A stretch of 64,000 nucleotides of DNA from Desulfovirgula thermocuniculi DSM 16036 (GCF_000429345.1 NZ_AUBR01000001.1:1-64000); one strand, 5' to 3'; shown: positions 47,000-56,558, counted from the stretch's first letter. Translations and numbers: made by a program. Notes: generated by a model from the letters alone, not told the origin.

Positions 47000-47803
47000 T
47001 TGAACGAGAAACGTCCCATCGGCCTTTTCGATTCGGGGGTGGGGGGCCTCACCGTCTCCCGGCACATCTTCCGCTACCTGCCGGAGGAGTCTACCATTTA
47101 CTTCGGCGACAACGCCCGCGTCCCGTACGGGTCGCGTTCCCGGGAAGAGCTCATGACTTTTGCCGCGCAGATCCTGACCTTTTTGCTTTCCCGGGGGGCC
47201 AAGTACATCATCTTTGCCTGCAACACCAACTCCTCCCTTACCCTGCCGGCCATGAGGCGGCGCTTCGGCGTGCCCATGATCGGCCTCATCGAGCCGGGGG
47301 CGGCAGAAGCCGCGCGGGTGACCCGCCGGGGGCGGGTAGGCGTGATTGCCACCGAGGCCACTGTGAAGAGCGGCGCCTACCAGGCCGCCCTGAAGGCCGC
47401 CGCGCCCGGCCTGGAGGTTTTTGCCCAGGCGGCGCCGCGGCTGGTGCCCCTGGTGGAGGGCGGGCGCTTCGGCACCAGGGAGTCCCTGGAGGCCGTGAGG
47501 GAGTACGTGGAGCCGCTAAAGAAGGCGGGCATAGACACCCTCATCCTGGGCTGCACCCACTACCCTTTCCTCTGGGAGGAATTCCGCACCGCCCTGGGCC
47601 CGGAGGTGGTGCTGGTCGACCCGGCGGAAGCCACGGTGAAGGCGGCCAGGGAAGAGCTGGCGCGGCTGGGCCTGCTCGGCGGCCCCGGCGGGCCGGTGGA
47701 GCACCGTTACTACGTGAGCGGCGACCCCCTGCCCCTCGTAGCTGCCGCCCGGCGCTTTTTAGGGCTGGACGGGGTGCGCGTGGAGAAGGTAACCCTGGAC
47801 TGA
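47000..47803 (+). CDS. murI: Glutamate racemase
   Basis: 267 residues from TTG 47000 behind AGGAG. IGLFDSGVGGLTV at the start, FACNTNSS with the first catalytic Cys, and LILGCTHYPFL with the second. It supplies D-glutamate for peptidoglycan. Family-typical length. It heads a run of co-directional genes to rdgB. Confidence 0.95.
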   Translation: MNEKRPIGLFDSGVGGLTVSRHIFRYLPEESTIYFGDNARVPYGSRSREELMTFAAQILTFLLSRGAKYIIFACNTNSSLTLPAMRRRFGVPMIGLIEPGAAEAARVTRRGRVGVIATEATVKSGAYQAALKAAAPGLEVFAQAAPRLVPLVEGGRFGTRESLEAVREYVEPLKKAGIDTLILGCTHYPFLWEEFRTALGPEVVLVDPAEATVKAAREELARLGLLGGPGGPVEHRYYVSGDPLPLVAAARRFLGLDGVRVEKVTLD

Positions 47804-47819
47804 GAGGCGGGGCTTTACC

Positions 47820-48800
47820 GTGGGCTACCGCGTTGGCCTGACCACCACCATACCGGTGGAGGTCATTTACGCCGCCGGCTGCGTGCCGGTGGATTTAAAC
47901 AACCTCTTTATAACCGACCCCCATCCCGGCGCCCTGGTGGAGGAGGCGGAGCTGGCCGGCTACCCCCGCAACCTGTGCGCATGGATAAAGGGCATTTACG
48001 GGGCGGTGATGAAGCACAGCGACATCCGCGTGCTGGTGGCGGTCACCCAGGGCGACTGCAGCAACACCCACGCGCTGATGGAAACCCTGGAGCTGGCGGG
48101 GATAAAGGTCATCCCCTTTGCCTACCCCTTCGACCGCGACCGGGACCTGTTAAAGCTGCAAATAGAGAAGCTGATGGCGCACTTCGGGGTGGACTGGCCG
48201 TCCGTGGAGCGGGCCAGGGAGCGCCTGGACGCCGTGCGGCGCAAGGTGTGGGTGATAGACCGGCTGACCTGGGAGGAAAACCTGGTCAGCGGGTGGGAAA
48301 ACCACCTCTATCAGGTCAACTGCAGCGACTTTAAGGGCGACCCGGACGCCTTTGAGCGGGAAGTGGACGAGTTCCTGGCCCGCGCCAGGGAAAGATCTCC
48401 CCGCCGGGAGGAAATACGCCTGGCCTATATCGGCGTGCCGCCCATCATGGACGACCTCTACGATTACCTGGAGGAGCGGGGGGCGCGGGTGGTCTTCAAC
48501 GAAACCCAGCGCCAGTTTACCCTGCCCTATGCCGCCGCCGACCTGGTGGAGCGCTACCGCCTCTACACCTACCCCTACGGCATCTTTTACCGCCTGGAGG
48601 ACATTTTGCGGGAAATAGCGAGGCGCGGCGTGCACGGCGTCATCCATTACGCCCAGAGCTTTTGCTTCCGCCAGATAGAGGACCTCATCGTCCGCCAGAA
48701 AATCAGGCTGCCCGTGCTTACCCTGGAAGGGGACAAGCCCGGGCGCCTAGACGCCCGCACGCGCATGCGCCTGGACGCTTTCCTGGACATGCTGCGCTAG
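47820..48800 (+). CDS. HgdB/BcrC-family (2-hydroxyacyl-CoA dehydratase-like) Fe-S protein
   Basis: 326 residues from GTG 47820. VGLTTTIPVEVIYAAGCVPVDLNN starts the fold (read in parts); later cysteines are in NLCAWIKG, VTQGDCSNTHAL and YAQSFCFRQIEDL. A single subunit followed directly by its ATPase activator, rather than an alpha/beta pair with CoA-transferase genes, resembles the double-cubane-cluster protein system known from Carboxydothermus. Substrate unknown. Confidence 0.85.
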   Translation: MGYRVGLTTTIPVEVIYAAGCVPVDLNNLFITDPHPGALVEEAELAGYPRNLCAWIKGIYGAVMKHSDIRVLVAVTQGDCSNTHALMETLELAGIKVIPFAYPFDRDRDLLKLQIEKLMAHFGVDWPSVERARERLDAVRRKVWVIDRLTWEENLVSGWENHLYQVNCSDFKGDPDAFEREVDEFLARARERSPRREEIRLAYIGVPPIMDDLYDYLEERGARVVFNETQRQFTLPYAAADLVERYRLYTYPYGIFYRLEDILREIARRGVHGVIHYAQSFCFRQIEDLIVRQKIRLPVLTLEGDKPGRLDARTRMRLDAFLDMLR

Positions 48801-48818
48801 AAAAGGGGGCTTCTTGCT

Positions 48819-49583
48819 TTGTACTGCGGCCTGGACCTGGGCAGCCGTAGCGTCAAGGTGGCCCTGGCCGGTGAAGACGGCGGCTTTACCCTGCGCAAGT
48901 TTGCCACCGCCGACTTTTACCGCCGCTTCGGCTCCTGCCGCGACGGCAAGCTGGCGGTGGACTTCCGCGCCCTTTTGCCCGAGGGGGCGGTGGTGGAAAG
49001 GGTGATCAGCACCGGCTACGGGCGCCAGGCAGCGGCGGTGGCCGGTGCCCGCGCCATCCCCGAGATCAAGGCCCACGTGCTGGGAGCCGTGCACCTCACC
49101 GGCCTTCTGGACTTCACCCTGCTGGACCTGGGCGGCCAGGACAGCAAGGTGGCCCTGGTGCGAAAGGGGCGCATCGTGGACTTCCTGACCAACGACAAGT
49201 GCGCCGCCAGCACGGGGCGCTACCTGGAGAACATGGCCGCCGTTTTGGGCATCACCCTGGAAGAGCTGGGGCAGCACTACCGGGACCCTGTGGAACTTAA
49301 CTCCACTTGTGCCATTTTCGGGGAATCAGAACTCATCGGCAAGATGGTGGAGGGTCACCCCCTTTCCTCCCTGGCGGCGGGGGTAAACTACTCCATCTTC
49401 AGGCGCATCCGGCCCATGCTGGTGCGGCTTTTGAGCGATACCCTGGTTTTTACCGGCGGGGTGGCGCAAAACCGCGCCCTGGTGGAAATCCTTTCCCGCG
49501 AGCTGGGGGTGAAGGTGGTGGTGCCGGATAACCCCCAGTACACCGGGGCCATTGGCTGCTGCGTGGAGGCGAAACTTGGCTGA
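48819..49583 (+). CDS. HgdC/BadF-family ATPase activator
   Basis: 254 residues from TTG 48819. ASKHA ATPase motifs: YCGLDLGSRSVKVAL, DLGGQDSKVALV and FTGGVAQNRALV. Two cysteines, in NDKCAASTGRYLE and NSTCAIFGESE, hold the [4Fe-4S] cluster bridging the dimer. It passes low-potential electrons to the HgdB-like protein encoded 18 nt upstream, driven by ATP. Confidence 0.92.
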   Translation: MYCGLDLGSRSVKVALAGEDGGFTLRKFATADFYRRFGSCRDGKLAVDFRALLPEGAVVERVISTGYGRQAAAVAGARAIPEIKAHVLGAVHLTGLLDFTLLDLGGQDSKVALVRKGRIVDFLTNDKCAASTGRYLENMAAVLGITLEELGQHYRDPVELNSTCAIFGESELIGKMVEGHPLSSLAAGVNYSIFRRIRPMLVRLLSDTLVFTGGVAQNRALVEILSRELGVKVVVPDNPQYTGAIGCCVEAKLG

Positions 49584-49596
49584 GGGAGGGGTCATA

Positions 49597-50370
49597 GTGC
49601 GCCTGACCGTCTTGGGCTGCTGGTCGCCTTACCCGGCGCCCGGAGGGGCATGTTCGGGTTACCTCCTGCAGGACGGGGGAGCCTACATAATGCTTGATGC
49701 GGGTAACGGCTCTTTCAGCCGGCTCTTGCAGTTTGTCCACCACTGCGACCTGCGGGCGGCGATAATCACCCACCTCCATCCCGACCACTACGCCGACCTG
49801 TACGTCCTGCGCCGGGCCACGGTGGCCGCCCTCAAGAGGGGGATGCGCCACCGCCGCGTGGTGCTCTTTTTGCCCTCAGAGCCCGCCCAGGTCTTTAAGG
49901 AGCTGGCGGCCTTCAGCGACGCCTTTGAGGTCGTTCCCGTGGATTCCCTGCCCGAGGAGGTGGTGCCGCCGGGGGTGAGGGTCCACGTGGCCTCCGTGGG
50001 GGCGGTGAGGCTTTTCTTCTTGCCCGCCTGCCACTCCCTCCCCGCCTACTCCGTGGGGGTGGAGGGCTCCGGCTACCTGGTGTACTCCGGCGATACCGCC
50101 CCTACGGAGGAGCTGGCCGCCCTGGCCAGCGAGGCGGGGATCTTCCTCTGCGAGGCCACCGGGCTGGACGGGGACGAAGACTTTGTACAGGGGCGGCACA
50201 TGACCGCCCGCCAGGCAGGGGCCCTGGCCCGCCGGGCAGAGGTCCGGGAGCTCATCATCACCCACTTCTTCCCCGAGTACGACCTGGCCGCCCTGAAGGC
50301 GCAGGCCGAGGCGGGGTACCGCGGGCGGGTAGAACTGGCCGTGGAAGGAGATACTTACTTCCTGTACTAG
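49597..50370 (+). CDS. Metallo-beta-lactamase-fold hydrolase
   Basis: 257 residues from GTG 49597 behind [20 protein letters not shown] is the HxHxDH zinc motif; [23 protein letters not shown] and ITHFFPEYD supply the remaining ligands. The layout is close to RNase Z-like proteins; in many clostridia such a gene stands next to rph. The true substrate is not evident. Confidence 0.85.
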   Translation: MRLTVLGCWSPYPAPGGACSGYLLQDGGAYIMLDAGNGSFSRLLQFVHHCDLRAAIITHLHPDHYADLYVLRRATVAALKRGMRHRRVVLFLPSEPAQVFKELAAFSDAFEVVPVDSLPEEVVPPGVRVHVASVGAVRLFFLPACHSLPAYSVGVEGSGYLVYSGDTAPTEELAALASEAGIFLCEATGLDGDEDFVQGRHMTARQAGALARRAEVRELIITHFFPEYDLAALKAQAEAGYRGRVELAVEGDTYFLY

Positions 50371-50395
50371 CAAGTTGCAGGGGAGGTGCCGGAGG

Positions 50396-51184
50396 ATGGC
50401 AGTAAGGCCCGACGGCCGGCTGGCCGGCCAGATGAGGGAAGTGAAGATCAGCCGCGGCGTGAACAAGTACGCCGAGGGTTCCGTGCTCATTGAGCTGGGA
50501 GACACGCGGGTGATCTGCACGGCCACGGTGGAGGACCGGGTGCCCCCTTTCCGCCAGGGCACGGGGGCCGGGTGGGTTACCGCGGAGTACGGCATGCTGC
50601 CGCGCTCCACCGGCGCGCGTACGCCCCGGGATACGGTGAGGGGCAAGGGGCGCACCCAGGAGATCCAGCGCCTCATCGGCCGCTCCCTGCGGGCGGTGGT
50701 GGATCTGGCCGCCCTGGGGGAGCGCACCGTCATCCTGGACTGCGACGTGCTCCAGGCCGACGGCGGCACCCGCACGGCCTCCATCACCGGGGCTTTTGTG
50801 GCCCTGGTGGAGGCGCTGTGGCGCCTCGTGGAGCAGGGCGCCATAAGCAAGCTGCCGGTGAAGGACTTCGTGGCCGCCACCAGCGTGGGCCGGGTGAACG
50901 GGGAGCTTGTGCTAGACCTGTGCTTTGAGGAGGACGCGGCGGCAGAGGTGGACATGAACGTGGTCATGACCGGGAGCGGCGAGCTGGTGGAGGTGCAGGG
51001 CACCGGGGAGGAGGCCTCCTTCACCAGGGAAGAGCTCATGGCCATGCTCGACCTGGCCGCCGGGGGCATCGCCCGCCTGGTGGAACTGCAAAAGGCGGCC
51101 CTGGGGGAGCTGGCCGCCCGCATAGGCAGAGGAGGGCCGGGGGATGAAGCTGGTGCTGGCCACCCGCAACCGGGGGAAAATTAA
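50396..51184 (+). CDS. rph: RNase PH
   Basis: 262 residues from ATG 50396. [54 protein letters not shown] and [19 protein letters not shown] (in parts) are hallmark motifs. It trims tRNA 3' ends with phosphate. Its end overlaps rdgB by 41 nt, a common pairing. Confidence 0.96.
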   Translation: MAVRPDGRLAGQMREVKISRGVNKYAEGSVLIELGDTRVICTATVEDRVPPFRQGTGAGWVTAEYGMLPRSTGARTPRDTVRGKGRTQEIQRLIGRSLRAVVDLAALGERTVILDCDVLQADGGTRTASITGAFVALVEALWRLVEQGAISKLPVKDFVAATSVGRVNGELVLDLCFEEDAAAEVDMNVVMTGSGELVEVQGTGEEASFTREELMAMLDLAAGGIARLVELQKAALGELAARIGRGGPGDEAGAGHPQPGEN

Positions 51185-51770
51185 GGAGCTATCTGCCCTC
51201 CTGGCCCCTCTGGGGTACGAAGTGGTGTCCTTGGAGGACTTTCCCGGCGTGCCCGAGGTGCCCGAGGACGGGGCCACTTTTGCCGAGAACGCCGTAAAAA
51301 AGGCCGTGGCCGTAGCCCGCCACACCGGGCACCTGGCCCTGGCCGACGACTCGGGCCTGGAAGTGGATTACCTGGGCGGGGCGCCGGGGGTGTTGTCGGC
51401 GCGCTTTGCCGGCGAGCACGGGAACGACAGGGCCAACAACGAGAAGCTGCTGGCGCTTTTAGCCGGCGTGCCCCCGGAAAAGCGCACCGCCCGCTTCCGC
51501 TGCGTGGTGGCCGTGGCCACGCCGGCCGGCGAGGTCTGGACCGCCGAAGGGAGCTGCGAGGGCGTCATTGCCGATACCCCCCGGGGCGAGGGCGGGTTTG
51601 GCTACGACCCCCTCTTTTATGTGCCGGAGCTGGGAAAGACCTTTGCGGAGCTGGACCCGGAAGTAAAAAACCGCCTCAGCCACCGGGCCCGCGCCCTCGC
51701 GGGGGCCAGGGAGATCCTGGCCCGCTTCAAAGATGGCCCTAAGAGCGGATCATCACCAGCAGCATCTTAA
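51144..51770 (+). CDS. rdgB: XTP/dITP pyrophosphatase
   Basis: 208 residues from ATG 51144. [34 protein letters not shown] and [15 protein letters not shown] are the Ham1/RdgB signatures. It removes deaminated purine nucleotides. The 3' end overlaps the convergent cupin gene by 32 nt. Confidence 0.96.
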   Translation: MKLVLATRNRGKIKELSALLAPLGYEVVSLEDFPGVPEVPEDGATFAENAVKKAVAVARHTGHLALADDSGLEVDYLGGAPGVLSARFAGEHGNDRANNEKLLALLAGVPPEKRTARFRCVVAVATPAGEVWTAEGSCEGVIADTPRGEGGFGYDPLFYVPELGKTFAELDPEVKNRLSHRARALAGAREILARFKDGPKSGSSPAAS

Positions 51771-52086
51771 ACCTCTGCCGCGCCGCCAGGGCATGGGGCC
51801 GGTTGGCGGGCATGACCACCACGTCCCCTTCCTTTAAAACCAGGGGGCTTCCGGCAATGGTGACCTCCGCTTCCCCTTCCAGCACGTGGACCAGCGCGTC
51901 GTAGGGGGCGGTGTGCTCGCTTAAGCCCTGGCCCCGGTCAAAGGCAAAGAGCGTGACCGTGCCCGCCTTCTTGCTGACCAGGGTGCGGCTGACCACCGCT
52001 CCCTCCTGGTAGTCCACCAGCCCGGCCAGGTTGAACACGGCGGCTGGCGCAATGTTTATCCCCTCGTACTTCTGTTGTCCCTCCAC
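51739..52086 (-). CDS. Cupin-domain protein
   Basis: 115 residues from GTG 52086 behind GGGGGGA on the minus strand. One cupin barrel: [26 protein letters not shown] (in parts) holds metal ligands, and [16 protein letters not shown] is motif 2. Enzyme or sensor; substrate unknown. Confidence 0.85.
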   Translation of the reverse strand: MEGQQKYEGINIAPAAVFNLAGLVDYQEGAVVSRTLVSKKAGTVTLFAFDRGQGLSEHTAPYDALVHVLEGEAEVTIAGSPLVLKEGDVVVMPANRPHALAARQRFKMLLVMIRS

Positions 52087-52260
52087 GAAAATCCCCCCAA
52101 GCGTTTTTGGGCACACCTGCTGCGTTTATTTTCCCCTTCCGGGGGCAAATCCCTTTTTTTATTTTTTCGGTTGCCGGAAGGAAATTTATAAAATCGGTAG
52201 AAGTTACTATTTTAAACAACAAAGCGGCGGCAGACGGGTATGGAAGGAGTGTGCCGACAC

Positions 52261-52980
52261 ATGGGCGAGGGAATTTTTAAACAGAAGAACGGCCTTTTGG
52301 CCGTGGACGTGGTGGGCTCCTGCGGCGTGCTCACCCCGGAGCAGCTGGCGGGCCTGGCGCGCCTGGCGGAAAAGGCCGGGGCCATCGCTTTTAAGCTCAC
52401 CAGCCGCCAGACGCTGGTGGCCCTGCTCCCGGAAGGGCGGGCGGAAGGGTTTATCGAGGGGCTGGCCACCCTAGGCCTGCGGGTTTCCCCTTACGGCAAC
52501 GTGGTGCGGGCGGTAAAGGCCTGCCCGGGGAATGAGGACTTTTGCCCGCGGGCGCTGGGGGACGCCCTGGGGCTGGGCATGGCCCTGCAGGAGCGCTACC
52601 TGGGGCGGGAGGTGCCCAAGGACTTTAAAATTGCCGTTGCCGGGTGCCCCCGCGGTTGCGTCGACCCGTACTGTGCCGACTTCGGCGTAATTGCGGCAGG
52701 AAAGGACGTCTTTGACGTGGCCGTCGGCGGCATGGGCGGCAGCTCCCGCCCCCGCCACGGGGTCGTTATTGCCCGCCGCATCGGGCGGGAGAAAGTCTTT
52801 GCGCTGCTGGAGCACGTGCTGGCCAGGTTCGGCGAGCTGGCCCAGCCGCGGGAAAAGCTGGGCCGGGCCATCGAGCGCTTGGGCGTGGAGCCCTTCCTGC
52901 CGCCGGCGCCTACGCTGGCGCCGGAGGAGGAGGACGGCAGCCTGGCGGAGTTTGCCCGCTTTTTAAAGGAACATGATTAG
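52261..52980 (+). CDS. Small siroheme/[4Fe-4S] reductase-like protein
   Basis: 239 residues from ATG 52261, 10 nt behind GGAAGGAG. One NIR/SIR ferredoxin-like half (QLAGLARLAEKAGAIAFKLTSRQTLVALL in parts) and one 4Fe-4S/siroheme domain with CPGNEDFC and AGCPRGCVDPYC. At half the normal size it resembles small group-3 Dsr-like proteins of anaerobes. The first Cys pair is spaced by six residues rather than the usual five. The next gene is Cys-rich and follows by 17 nt. Confidence 0.8.
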   Translation: MGEGIFKQKNGLLAVDVVGSCGVLTPEQLAGLARLAEKAGAIAFKLTSRQTLVALLPEGRAEGFIEGLATLGLRVSPYGNVVRAVKACPGNEDFCPRALGDALGLGMALQERYLGREVPKDFKIAVAGCPRGCVDPYCADFGVIAAGKDVFDVAVGGMGGSSRPRHGVVIARRIGREKVFALLEHVLARFGELAQPREKLGRAIERLGVEPFLPPAPTLAPEEEDGSLAEFARFLKEHD

Positions 52981-52997
52981 GTGGGGAGGGACGCGGG

Positions 52998-53447
52998 ATG
53001 ACCGTGGTGCGGAGTGCCGGCGATGTCGACCTGGCCGCCCTGGAGCGGCCGCTGGAGAGGATCTGCCAGAACTGCGACCAGCAGGGCGCCTGCCGCAGGG
53101 ACAAGTGCCTGGCCGGCTTTGCCCGCCAGGTGCTCAAGTATGCCCGCCTCAAGGGGGCGCTTGACGTGCCCGGCGCCAGGAGCCTCATCCCCCTTGACGA
53201 CTTCAAGCCCTACGGCCAGGACCTGGTGGCCGCAGGCCTGGCCGAAACGCTGCGGCAGTGCCGGGAGTGCCGCGACAACCACTCCCCGGACTGCGTCATT
53301 GCCCTGGTGCGCACCTGCCTGGAGAGCACCGTCCTGCCCGAGAACATCGACTACCCGGGAAGCGTCTTTCTCTACCTCGTGCGGGTAAAGGAGCAGAACC
53401 CGGAGCTGGCGGCCCTCCTGGCCAGGGAAGTAAAGAAAGGCAGTTAG
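52998..53447 (+). CDS. Cys-rich protein, partner of the siroheme-type protein
   Basis: 149 residues from ATG 52998. ICQNCDQQGACRRDKCLAGFA and RQCRECRDNHSPDC give two four-cysteine clusters that could bind metal or Fe-S. The rest is helical. Not recognised; operon position suggests it serves the upstream reductase-like protein. Confidence 0.65.
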   Translation: MTVVRSAGDVDLAALERPLERICQNCDQQGACRRDKCLAGFARQVLKYARLKGALDVPGARSLIPLDDFKPYGQDLVAAGLAETLRQCRECRDNHSPDCVIALVRTCLESTVLPENIDYPGSVFLYLVRVKEQNPELAALLAREVKKGS

Positions 53448-53458
53448 TGTTTTGCCGC

Positions 53459-54076
53459 CTAGCTGCGCATGATGATGCCCTCTAAAACGTTGGCCACGTC
53501 CTCGCAGCAGTCGAGGATGGATTCCATTTTTTCGTAAATTTCCTTCATCTGTATGATCCGCTTGAGGTCGTGCTGCTCGGTGAAGAGCACCTGCAGGCTT
53601 TCCCGGTACAGCTGGTCGGCCTCTTTTTCCAGGTCGTTGATGCGGAAGGTGTGGCGGTGGATGGCCGCAAGCTTCTTTTGGGCCAGGAGCCTGACGGCGG
53701 CCAGGATTTCCTCCGTGCAGCTCTCCACGATGCGCGTAAAAAGCTGCATGTACGGGTCGGTTTCCCGGATGCCGTAAATGTCAATGAGGTCGGTGCAGGC
53801 CTCAATGCCGTCTAAAACGTTGTCCAGCTTTACCGTGAGCTCCATGATGTCTTCCCTTTCCAGGGGGGTGACGAAGGTCTGGTTTAAGGCCTTGAACACG
53901 GCATGGGTGTACTCGTCCCCCCGGTCCTCAAGCTCCTTGATCCTCTCGGCGTAAGTTTCGGTGTCCGTGAGGCTTTCGATGTTCTCGCGGAACAGCGCGG
54001 CGGCGTCCTTGATGTTTTCGGCAATGAGGAGGAAGTGTTCAAGAAAGAAGTCCGGCTTTCGCTTTAAAGAGATCAT
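53459..54076 (-). CDS. DUF47/PhoU-like Pit accessory protein
   Basis: 205 residues from ATG 54076 (ATG 54082 possible) behind GGAGGAG. All-helical with ENIKDAAALFRENIESL, KELEDRGDEYTHAVFKALNQTFVTPLEREDI and VLDGIEACTDLIDIYGI in parts, typical of DUF47. Such proteins usually share an operon with a Pit transporter; here the Pit gene is divergent. Confidence 0.88.
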   Translation of the reverse strand: MISLKRKPDFFLEHFLLIAENIKDAAALFRENIESLTDTETYAERIKELEDRGDEYTHAVFKALNQTFVTPLEREDIMELTVKLDNVLDGIEACTDLIDIYGIRETDPYMQLFTRIVESCTEEILAAVRLLAQKKLAAIHRHTFRINDLEKEADQLYRESLQVLFTEQHDLKRIIQMKEIYEKMESILDCCEDVANVLEGIIMRS

Positions 54077-54132
54077 GTTCAAAATCTCCTCCGCGGGTGT
54101 TATTTTAGGGGCTTTAAAAGGGTGCGGGCATG

Positions 54133-54162
54133 TTGAGAAAAAGGTACGTGTTATGATATATT
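54133..54162 (+). promoter_or_regulatory. Sigma-A promoter of pit
   Basis: TTGAGA at 54133-54138, an 18-bp spacer, and TATATT at 54157-54162, about 45 bp ahead of the TTG start. Confidence 0.65.
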
Positions 54163-54207
54163 ACTTTTGTCACAAAGTTGTACGAGCCTGGAAAAGGGGA
54201 CTTTCCG

Positions 54208-55227
54208 TTGCCGGACGCCCAGCTCTTGCTCATCGTTTTGGTGGTCATTTTAGCCTTAAGCTTTGACTTCATCAACGGCTTTCACGATACGGCCAACGCC
54301 ATTGCCACCTCGATTTCCACCAAAGCCCTGCACCCGCGCACGGCCATCGTGCTGGCCTCCGTCATGAACTTTGCCGGGGCCATGACCTTTACCGGGGTGG
54401 CCAAGACCATTGGCGGCAAGATTGCCAACCCCATGACCCTGGAAAACGGCCTGGTGATCGTGGCCGCCGCCCTGGTGGCGGCCATTGCCTGGAACCTGAT
54501 CACCTGGTACTACGGCATTCCCTCCAGCTCCTCCCACGCCCTCATCGGTTCCCTGACCGGGGCCGTGCTGGTGGCCGCGGGGTTTTCCGCCGTGAACTTT
54601 AAAGGCTTTCTCACCATCATCAAGTCGCTCATCTTTTCGCCCCTGGTGGCCTTTGCCGCCGGCTTTACCATCATGACCCTGGTTAACAACATCTTCCACT
54701 ACGCCGTGCCCCACCGCATAAACCGGCGTTTTCGCCTCCTGCAGGTGCTCACCGCCTCCTTCCAGGCCTTCTCCCACGGGACCAACGATGCCCAGAAGAC
54801 CATGGGGATCATTACCTTTGCCCTGGTGGCCGGGGGGTTCCAGGACACCCTGCACGTGCCCTTCTGGGTCAAGCTGGTGGCCGCCCTGGCCATGGCGGCG
54901 GGCACCTCGGTGGGCGGGTGGAGGATCATCAAAACCGTGGGCACGCGCATCATCAAACTGGAGCCGGGCAGCGGCGTGTCCGCCGACCTGGGTTCGGTGG
55001 CGGTCATCCTGGGCGCCACGCTGCTGGCCCTGCCGGTGAGCACCACCCACGTCATCTCCTCCTCCATCATGGGCGTGGGTGCCGCCAGGCGCTTTTCCAT
55101 GGTCAAGTGGGGGACGGCGCAAAAGATGGTCCTGGCGTGGCTGATCACGCTACCGGTGAGCGCCCTCCTGGCGGGGGTGTGCTACGGCCTTTACCTGAGC
55201 GCCTCCCGCCTGGCAGGAGCCTTCTAG
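54208..55227 (+). CDS. pit: Low-affinity phosphate transporter
   Basis: 339 residues from TTG 54208 behind AAAGGGGA. GFHDTANAIATSISTKAL and FSHGTNDAQKTMGII are the two PiT signature loops; YYGIPSSSSHALIGSL and LPVSTTHVISSSIMGVG are the two inverted-repeat helices. About ten membrane helices. It imports phosphate (or sulfate in some relatives). Confidence 0.93.
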   Translation: MPDAQLLLIVLVVILALSFDFINGFHDTANAIATSISTKALHPRTAIVLASVMNFAGAMTFTGVAKTIGGKIANPMTLENGLVIVAAALVAAIAWNLITWYYGIPSSSSHALIGSLTGAVLVAAGFSAVNFKGFLTIIKSLIFSPLVAFAAGFTIMTLVNNIFHYAVPHRINRRFRLLQVLTASFQAFSHGTNDAQKTMGIITFALVAGGFQDTLHVPFWVKLVAALAMAAGTSVGGWRIIKTVGTRIIKLEPGSGVSADLGSVAVILGATLLALPVSTTHVISSSIMGVGAARRFSMVKWGTAQKMVLAWLITLPVSALLAGVCYGLYLSASRLAGAF

Positions 55228-55315
55228 GTGATAAAAGTTTTGCTAATCCCTGCAGAATCCTGCCGGAAGGGAGCGAAATTTATTTCTAAAAAAAATACCT
55301 GGGGACGGGGGTCCT

Positions 55316-55344
55316 TTGACTCCCGGTGAGTTTTGAAGTATAAT
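55316..55344 (+). promoter_or_regulatory. Strong sigma-A promoter of the tRNA gene
   Basis: TTGACT at 55316-55321, a 17-bp spacer, and TATAAT at 55339-55344. The roughly 90-nt GC-rich leader up to the tRNA contains repeats of GGCGGCAG and would be removed during processing. Confidence 0.8.
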
Positions 55345-55442
55345 TATAAGTGCTCCTTGGCCGTTGCCGGTATGCGCGGCGGCAGACGGCCCCGTACCGG
55401 CGGCAGGGCGCGGTCCGACCGTAGATGTGGTGCCAACTGCGA

Positions 55443-55516
55443 GCGGGTGTAGCTCAATGGTAGAGCACCGGCCTTCCAAGCCGGGTACGTGGGTTCGATT
55501 CCCATCACCCGCTCCA
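55443..55516 (+). tRNA. tRNA-Gly (anticodon TCC)
   Basis: Complete cloverleaf: acceptor GCGGGTG/CACCCGC, D arm GCTC...GAGC, anticodon arm CCGGC-CTTCCAA-GCCGG, T arm TGGG-TTCGATT-CCCA, and an encoded CCA end. Confidence 0.98.
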
Positions 55517-55579
55517 ATTATTTTTTGTTTACTATTACTATCACTACACTTTTTCATTTTTTTTAGGTGGTCGGTATAA

Positions 55580-56512
55580 ATGAGGCGCTGTGTGAAGTGT
55601 AAAGGCGAAGCGGCTGTACACCTGAAATCCAAAAATGCCAGCTTTTGCGGCGAGCACTTCGTGGAGCATTTTTTAAACCAGGTCGAGCGGGCCATAAAAA
55701 AGTTTAAGATGCTCTCTCCAGGAGAGCGGGTGCTGGTGGCCGTTTCGGGGGGCAAGGACAGCCTGGCTTTGTGGGATGCCCTTTTGTCCCTTGGCTACGA
55801 GGCAGAGGGCGTGCACGTGGACCTGGGGTTGGGGGATTACTCCGCCGGCTCGCGAGAGGCCTGCCAGGAATTTGCCCGCCGCCGCGGCGCAAAGCTCTAC
55901 CTCTTTTCCGTGGTGGAGACGTACGGCGTGAGCATGAGGGAGATTACCGCCAGGAACCGCCGGGCTACCTGCTCCGTCTGCGGCACGGTAAAGCGCTACC
56001 TCATGAACCGGCTGGTGCAGGAGACAGGCCACCGCGTGGTGGCCACCGGACACAACCTGGACGACGAGGCGGCGGCCTTGTTTGGCAACCTCCTGGGCTG
56101 GCAGGAAGGTTACCTGGCGCGGCAGTACCCGTACCTGCCTCCCAGCCACCCCGGCTTTCCCGCCCGTATAAAGCCCCTGGTGCGCCTGAGCGAGTTTGAA
56201 ACGCGGACCTACTGCCAGCTGCGGGGCTTGGGCTACCTTGGCGACGGCTGTCCCCTGGCCAAAGGGGCGTCTTCGCTGTTTTACAAGGAACTGCTCAACT
56301 CCCTGGAAGAGAGGATGCCCGGAAGCAAGCTACGGTTCCTCTTCGGCTTCCTGGAGGAAGGGCGCAGCAGGTTTGCCGATGTACCCGTGGAGCTAAAGGA
56401 ATGCGAGATCTGCGGCCAGCCTACCACGGCCAGCACCTGCCTTTTCTGCCGGCTCATGCAGAGGGCAGGCCTGGACCCCCTGACGCGCCCCCAGGTGCGG
56501 CAGGTGGTGTAG
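55580..56512 (+). CDS. ttuA: TtuA-like tRNA 2-thiolation enzyme
   Basis: 310 residues from ATG 55580. N-terminal zinc finger (CVKCKGEAAVHL, FCGEHF), PP-loop VAVSGGKDSLALW near 53, the Fe-S cysteine pair in ATCSVCGTVKRYLMN, GHNLDDEAA, and a C-terminal zinc finger (CEICGQPTTAS, CLFC). This is the TtuA/Ncs6 group; TtuA makes the 2-thioribothymidine-54 of tRNAs in thermophiles. That fits a thermophilic host. Confidence 0.9.
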   Translation: MRRCVKCKGEAAVHLKSKNASFCGEHFVEHFLNQVERAIKKFKMLSPGERVLVAVSGGKDSLALWDALLSLGYEAEGVHVDLGLGDYSAGSREACQEFARRRGAKLYLFSVVETYGVSMREITARNRRATCSVCGTVKRYLMNRLVQETGHRVVATGHNLDDEAAALFGNLLGWQEGYLARQYPYLPPSHPGFPARIKPLVRLSEFETRTYCQLRGLGYLGDGCPLAKGASSLFYKELLNSLEERMPGSKLRFLFGFLEEGRSRFADVPVELKECEICGQPTTASTCLFCRLMQRAGLDPLTRPQVRQVV

Positions 56513-56525
56513 CAGGTTGCCTAAA

Positions 56526-56558
56526 AGAAAAAGGCCCCTGTAGGGGGCCTTTTTCTAA
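56526..56558. terminator. Bidirectional terminator
   Basis: AAAAAGGCCCC pairs with GGGGGCCTTTTT across TGTA. It can end transcription from both sides. Confidence 0.9.
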
